Source of the DNA: Microbacterium sp. zg-Y1090
Lineage (GTDB): Bacteria > Actinomycetota > Actinomycetes > Actinomycetales > Microbacteriaceae
NCBI RefSeq assembly: GCF_030246945.1
Contig: NZ_CP126742.1
Location: 2,914,001 to 2,978,000 of the forward strand
Direction of reading: 5' to 3'
Length of the DNA: 64,000 nucleotides
The notes below the pieces were generated by a model, which did no database searches, was not told the DNA's origin, and saw only the letters and a list, made by a program, of their open reading frames with translations. The position numbers and the translations under genes were made by a program. Numbering within the stretch: position 1 is the first letter of the stretch; each line of letters begins with the position of its first letter. Of the stretch, positions 62,038-64,000 are shown piece after piece.

Positions 62038-63102
62038 ATGACATCCGTTCCGCACCTCGCCCCCCGCCTGCGCTACCTCGCCGGGCGGGCGATGCGGCTC
62101 GATGCGGCATCCCTGTGGACGCGGGCACGCGCGGCGGGTGCCCGCCACGACCGCAATCCGGTCGCGGTCGCCGCCGACATGATGTGGGAGGCCGGCGTCC
62201 ACGGCGTCGGGTTCCAGGACTACATCGACTACGACTTCGCGATCCTCACCCGCGAGGAGCGCGCCACGTACATGACCAACCCGGTCTCGAACCGCTTGTC
62301 CCTCACCTTCGACGACCCCGCCTACCGGCACGTCTTCCACGACAAGGTCGAGTTCAACCGCGTGTTCGATGCGCATCTGCAGCGGGAGTGGCTGGTGCTG
62401 CGCGAGGACAACGCAGACGAGCTGCGCGCCTTCGCCGACAGGCACGGCGTGATCGTCACCAAGGAGCCGCTCGGCCACCAGGGCCGGGGCGTGCACCGCT
62501 ACCACACCGACGCCGTGACCGACTGGTCGGCATTCCACCGGGGGCTGCTCGCGCGGGGTGAGATCCTCGTCGAAGAGGTCATCCGCCAGCACGAAGACCT
62601 GGCCGCCCTCTGCGCCGGCACCGTCAACACCACCCGCGTCACCGCATTCTTCGACGGTGAGACCACCCACATCCTCGCGATGGCGCAGAAATTCGGCCGG
62701 GGCGCGGTGAGCGACCAGAACACATTCGGCGGGTTCTACGCGATGCTCGACGAGCGTGGGCGGGCCACCGGCGCGGGTTACGACTCCTGCAACCGCGTGT
62801 ACGAGACACACCCCGACAGCGGCGTGCGCATCTCGGACTTCGAGCTCCCGAGGTTCGACGAAGTGGTCGCCTTCGTGGATCGCGTCGCACGCGTGGTCCC
62901 CCAGGTGCGCTACGTCGGCTGGGACATCGCCGTCACCGCCCACGGGCCGGTGCTCGTCGAAGGCAACTGGGCCGCGGGCGTGTACGAGAACAAGCCCAGC
63001 GCCACCGGCATCCGCACGGGCCACAAGGACCGTTACCTCACCGCGATCGGCGCGGCGAAGCCCGTCTCGCGGCATCGCACCGGCGAGCGCGTGGCCGCCT
63101 GA
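62038..63102 (+). CDS. ATP-grasp enzyme, sugar-transfer-associated type
   Basis: A 354-residue protein with an ATP-grasp fold of the sugar-transfer-associated class (ATPgrasp_ST). Marks are FHDKVEFNRVFDAHLQREWL, VTKEPLGHQGRGVHRY (the nucleotide loop), EILVEEVIRQHEDLAAL, TVNTTRVTAFF and the C-terminal VRYVGWDIAVTAHGPVLVEGNW, which carries the metal-binding Asp and Glu. The substrate is unknown; the family is seen in polysaccharide and glycopeptide clusters. AGGAG precedes the ATG. It lies between flagellin and FliW, so modification of flagellin or of a surface glycan is conceivable, but that is inference. Confidence 0.85.
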   Translation: MTSVPHLAPRLRYLAGRAMRLDAASLWTRARAAGARHDRNPVAVAADMMWEAGVHGVGFQDYIDYDFAILTREERATYMTNPVSNRLSLTFDDPAYRHVFHDKVEFNRVFDAHLQREWLVLREDNADELRAFADRHGVIVTKEPLGHQGRGVHRYHTDAVTDWSAFHRGLLARGEILVEEVIRQHEDLAALCAGTVNTTRVTAFFDGETTHILAMAQKFGRGAVSDQNTFGGFYAMLDERGRATGAGYDSCNRVYETHPDSGVRISDFELPRFDEVVAFVDRVARVVPQVRYVGWDIAVTAHGPVLVEGNWAAGVYENKPSATGIRTGHKDRYLTAIGAAKPVSRHRTGERVAA

Positions 63103-63126
63103 GCGGCGTCGCGCACCTCCCCGCGC

Positions 63127-63498
63127 TCAGTTCAGGATGGCCCGCACGGGCAGATCCTGCCCCTCGAGGATGACCTGAGCGGCGTCGCCGGTGCGACGGT
63201 TCAGCACCACCGGCGCCAACAGGTTGACCCCCACGCCCTCGTCGGTCATCTGCGCGACGAGGAGCAGCTGCGCATCGCCGGCCGACGTGAGCCCGAGGCG
63301 GCCGGCCTGTGCGTCGGAGAGCACGGGCGCATAGTCGGGGACGACGTCGCGGGGATCGACGAGGAACAGACGCACTGCTGGATCGTCGACGGACCACATC
63401 GCGAACAGTGCGGCGGAGCCCTCGACCGGATCGAGCTCGAACGCCGTGTGCGGAGCGAGCCCGGGAGGCGGGGCGCCGAACCGCAGCGCGACGGTCAT
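63127..63498 (-). CDS. fliW: flagellar assembly factor FliW
   Basis: A 123-residue FliW. FELDPVEGSAALFAMWSVDDPAVRLFLVDP and the family motif EGVGVNLLAPVVLNRRTGDAAQVIL are clear. FliW binds flagellin and CsrA and so links flagellin pool size to its translation. It overlaps flgL by 4 nt (ATGA). The usual next gene, csrA, is absent: only 24 nt separate fliW from the convergent ATP-grasp gene. Confidence 0.93.
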   Translation of the reverse strand: MTVALRFGAPPPGLAPHTAFELDPVEGSAALFAMWSVDDPAVRLFLVDPRDVVPDYAPVLSDAQAGRLGLTSAGDAQLLLVAQMTDEGVGVNLLAPVVLNRRTGDAAQVILEGQDLPVRAILN

Positions 63499-64000
63499 CG
63501 CAGGAAGTCCATCAGGGTCGGTTGCAGGACGCGCCCCGTCACCGCCAGAGCCGATCGGTACACGAGCTCCTGGGCTTGCAGCTTCACCAGGACCTCCACC
63601 GTGTCGACATCCTCCACTGCGGCGCGACGCGCCTCGAGCGTGACCGTGGAATCCAAGGTCGCCTCCTTCGCCCGCTCGATCTGCGACTGTCGGGCGCCGA
63701 CGGCACCCTGCACCCCGAGCATAGTGTTCACGTGCTGATCGATCTGGCCGAGCCGGGCGCCCACGTTCACGCCCGCGCGCAGGTCCGCGGCGATCTGGTC
63801 GACGAGGGCGAACACCGAGTCCGCTCCTGTGCCGAAGACCTGCCCTCCGTCCGCGTCCACCCGCACCGTCTCGCCGTCGGAGACGCGGCGGCGCACCTCG
63901 GATCCGGGCACCCCGCTGAAGGAGTAGTCCGCGGCGAAGGCTCGCGCGTCCGACGTGCCGGCGAACACTGAACGTCCTCGCAGATCGGTGTTCGCCTGAG
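63495..64000 (-). CDS. flgL: flagellar hook-associated protein FlgL, 5' end outside window
   Basis: The C-terminal 167 residues of a hook-filament junction protein; the frame is open to the right edge. QANTDLRGRSVFAGTSDARAF matches the conserved QANT...FAGT core, and the flagellin-like C-terminal helices (QSQIERAKEATLDSTVTLEARRAAVEDVD, VLVKLQAQELVYRSALAVTGRVLQPTLMDFL) end the protein normally. It is followed by overlapping fliW, the common flgK-flgL-fliW order. Confidence 0.93.
   Translation of the reverse strand, partial: QANTDLRGRSVFAGTSDARAFAADYSFSGVPGSEVRRRVSDGETVRVDADGGQVFGTGADSVFALVDQIAADLRAGVNVGARLGQIDQHVNTMLGVQGAVGARQSQIERAKEATLDSTVTLEARRAAVEDVDTVEVLVKLQAQELVYRSALAVTGRVLQPTLMDFLR

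Overview
The window is chromosomal DNA from a high-GC Gram-positive actinobacterium, most likely a Microbacterium-like member of the Microbacteriaceae. The evidence is the GC-rich third positions, the frequent ggatgcc/ggcatcc words, the HspR-controlled dnaK operon, the FtsH-fol gene cluster and a FliW-type flagellar locus. No rRNA, IS element, prophage or CRISPR array was seen. The name of the organism is inferred from gene content and codon style only.

Layout. 1-6.9 kb is a minus-strand housekeeping block: tilS, hpt, ftsH, folE-folP-folB-folK, a DUF3180 membrane protein and the start of a PH-domain membrane protein. 6.9-7.2 kb holds two copies of an 86-bp palindrome-ended repeat. 7.3-10 kb has ppa, a Tat-exported coiled-coil M23 peptidase and tRNA-Glu/Asp/Phe. 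10-24 kb carries an LysE exporter, a DUF5692-like membrane protein with a divergent TetR regulator, a class C serine hydrolase, a glycosyltransferase-GtrA fusion, a glutaredoxin-like protein, a GPH-type transporter, an aldehyde dehydrogenase converging on an ADH-SDR-MaoC operon, and a pair of CNNM/CBS membrane proteins. 24-28.4 kb is the dnaK-grpE-dnaJ-hspR operon with two HspR-type (HAIR) operators. 28.4-34.9 kb has a NarL/LiaR-type two-component system, an UMF1-type MFS transporter, a BCCT transporter and dcd.

34.9-43.7 kb is the most accessory-looking part: an M23-like lipoprotein lacking one zinc ligand, two secreted or anchored proteins of unknown function (one with a region reminiscent of aerolysin-type pore formers), tRNA-Gly, a wall-anchored glycine-rich/Ig-repeat adhesin-like protein bracketed by a 22-bp direct repeat, and a NUC1-type endonuclease. 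43.7-52.5 kb has a small lipoprotein, a ThuA-like protein, a stress-type SDR, a lipoprotein that looks like a catalytically dead serine hydrolase, a PIF1/RecD-like helicase, a CopD-CtaG fusion and HU.

52.7-60.9 kb groups zinc biology: zinc-free (C-minus) ribosomal proteins S14, L33 and L28, then a long, tightly overlapped minus-strand operon znuA-znuC-znuB-zur-permease-TIGR03943-exported protein-3-methyladenine glycosylase, with a Zur box in front of znuA. 60.9-64 kb is a flagellar segment: a sigma-28-like promoter, a flagellin leader with two GGA-loop hairpins that look like CsrA sites, flagellin, an ATP-grasp enzyme, FliW and the C-terminal part of FlgL.

Regulation. At least twelve genes in the window have a TANNNT -10 box ending 5-7 nt before the start codon, so they are probably transcribed as leaderless mRNAs. 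This pattern was used to choose several start codons (folE, tilS, dcd, the BCCT gene and the 36312 gene).
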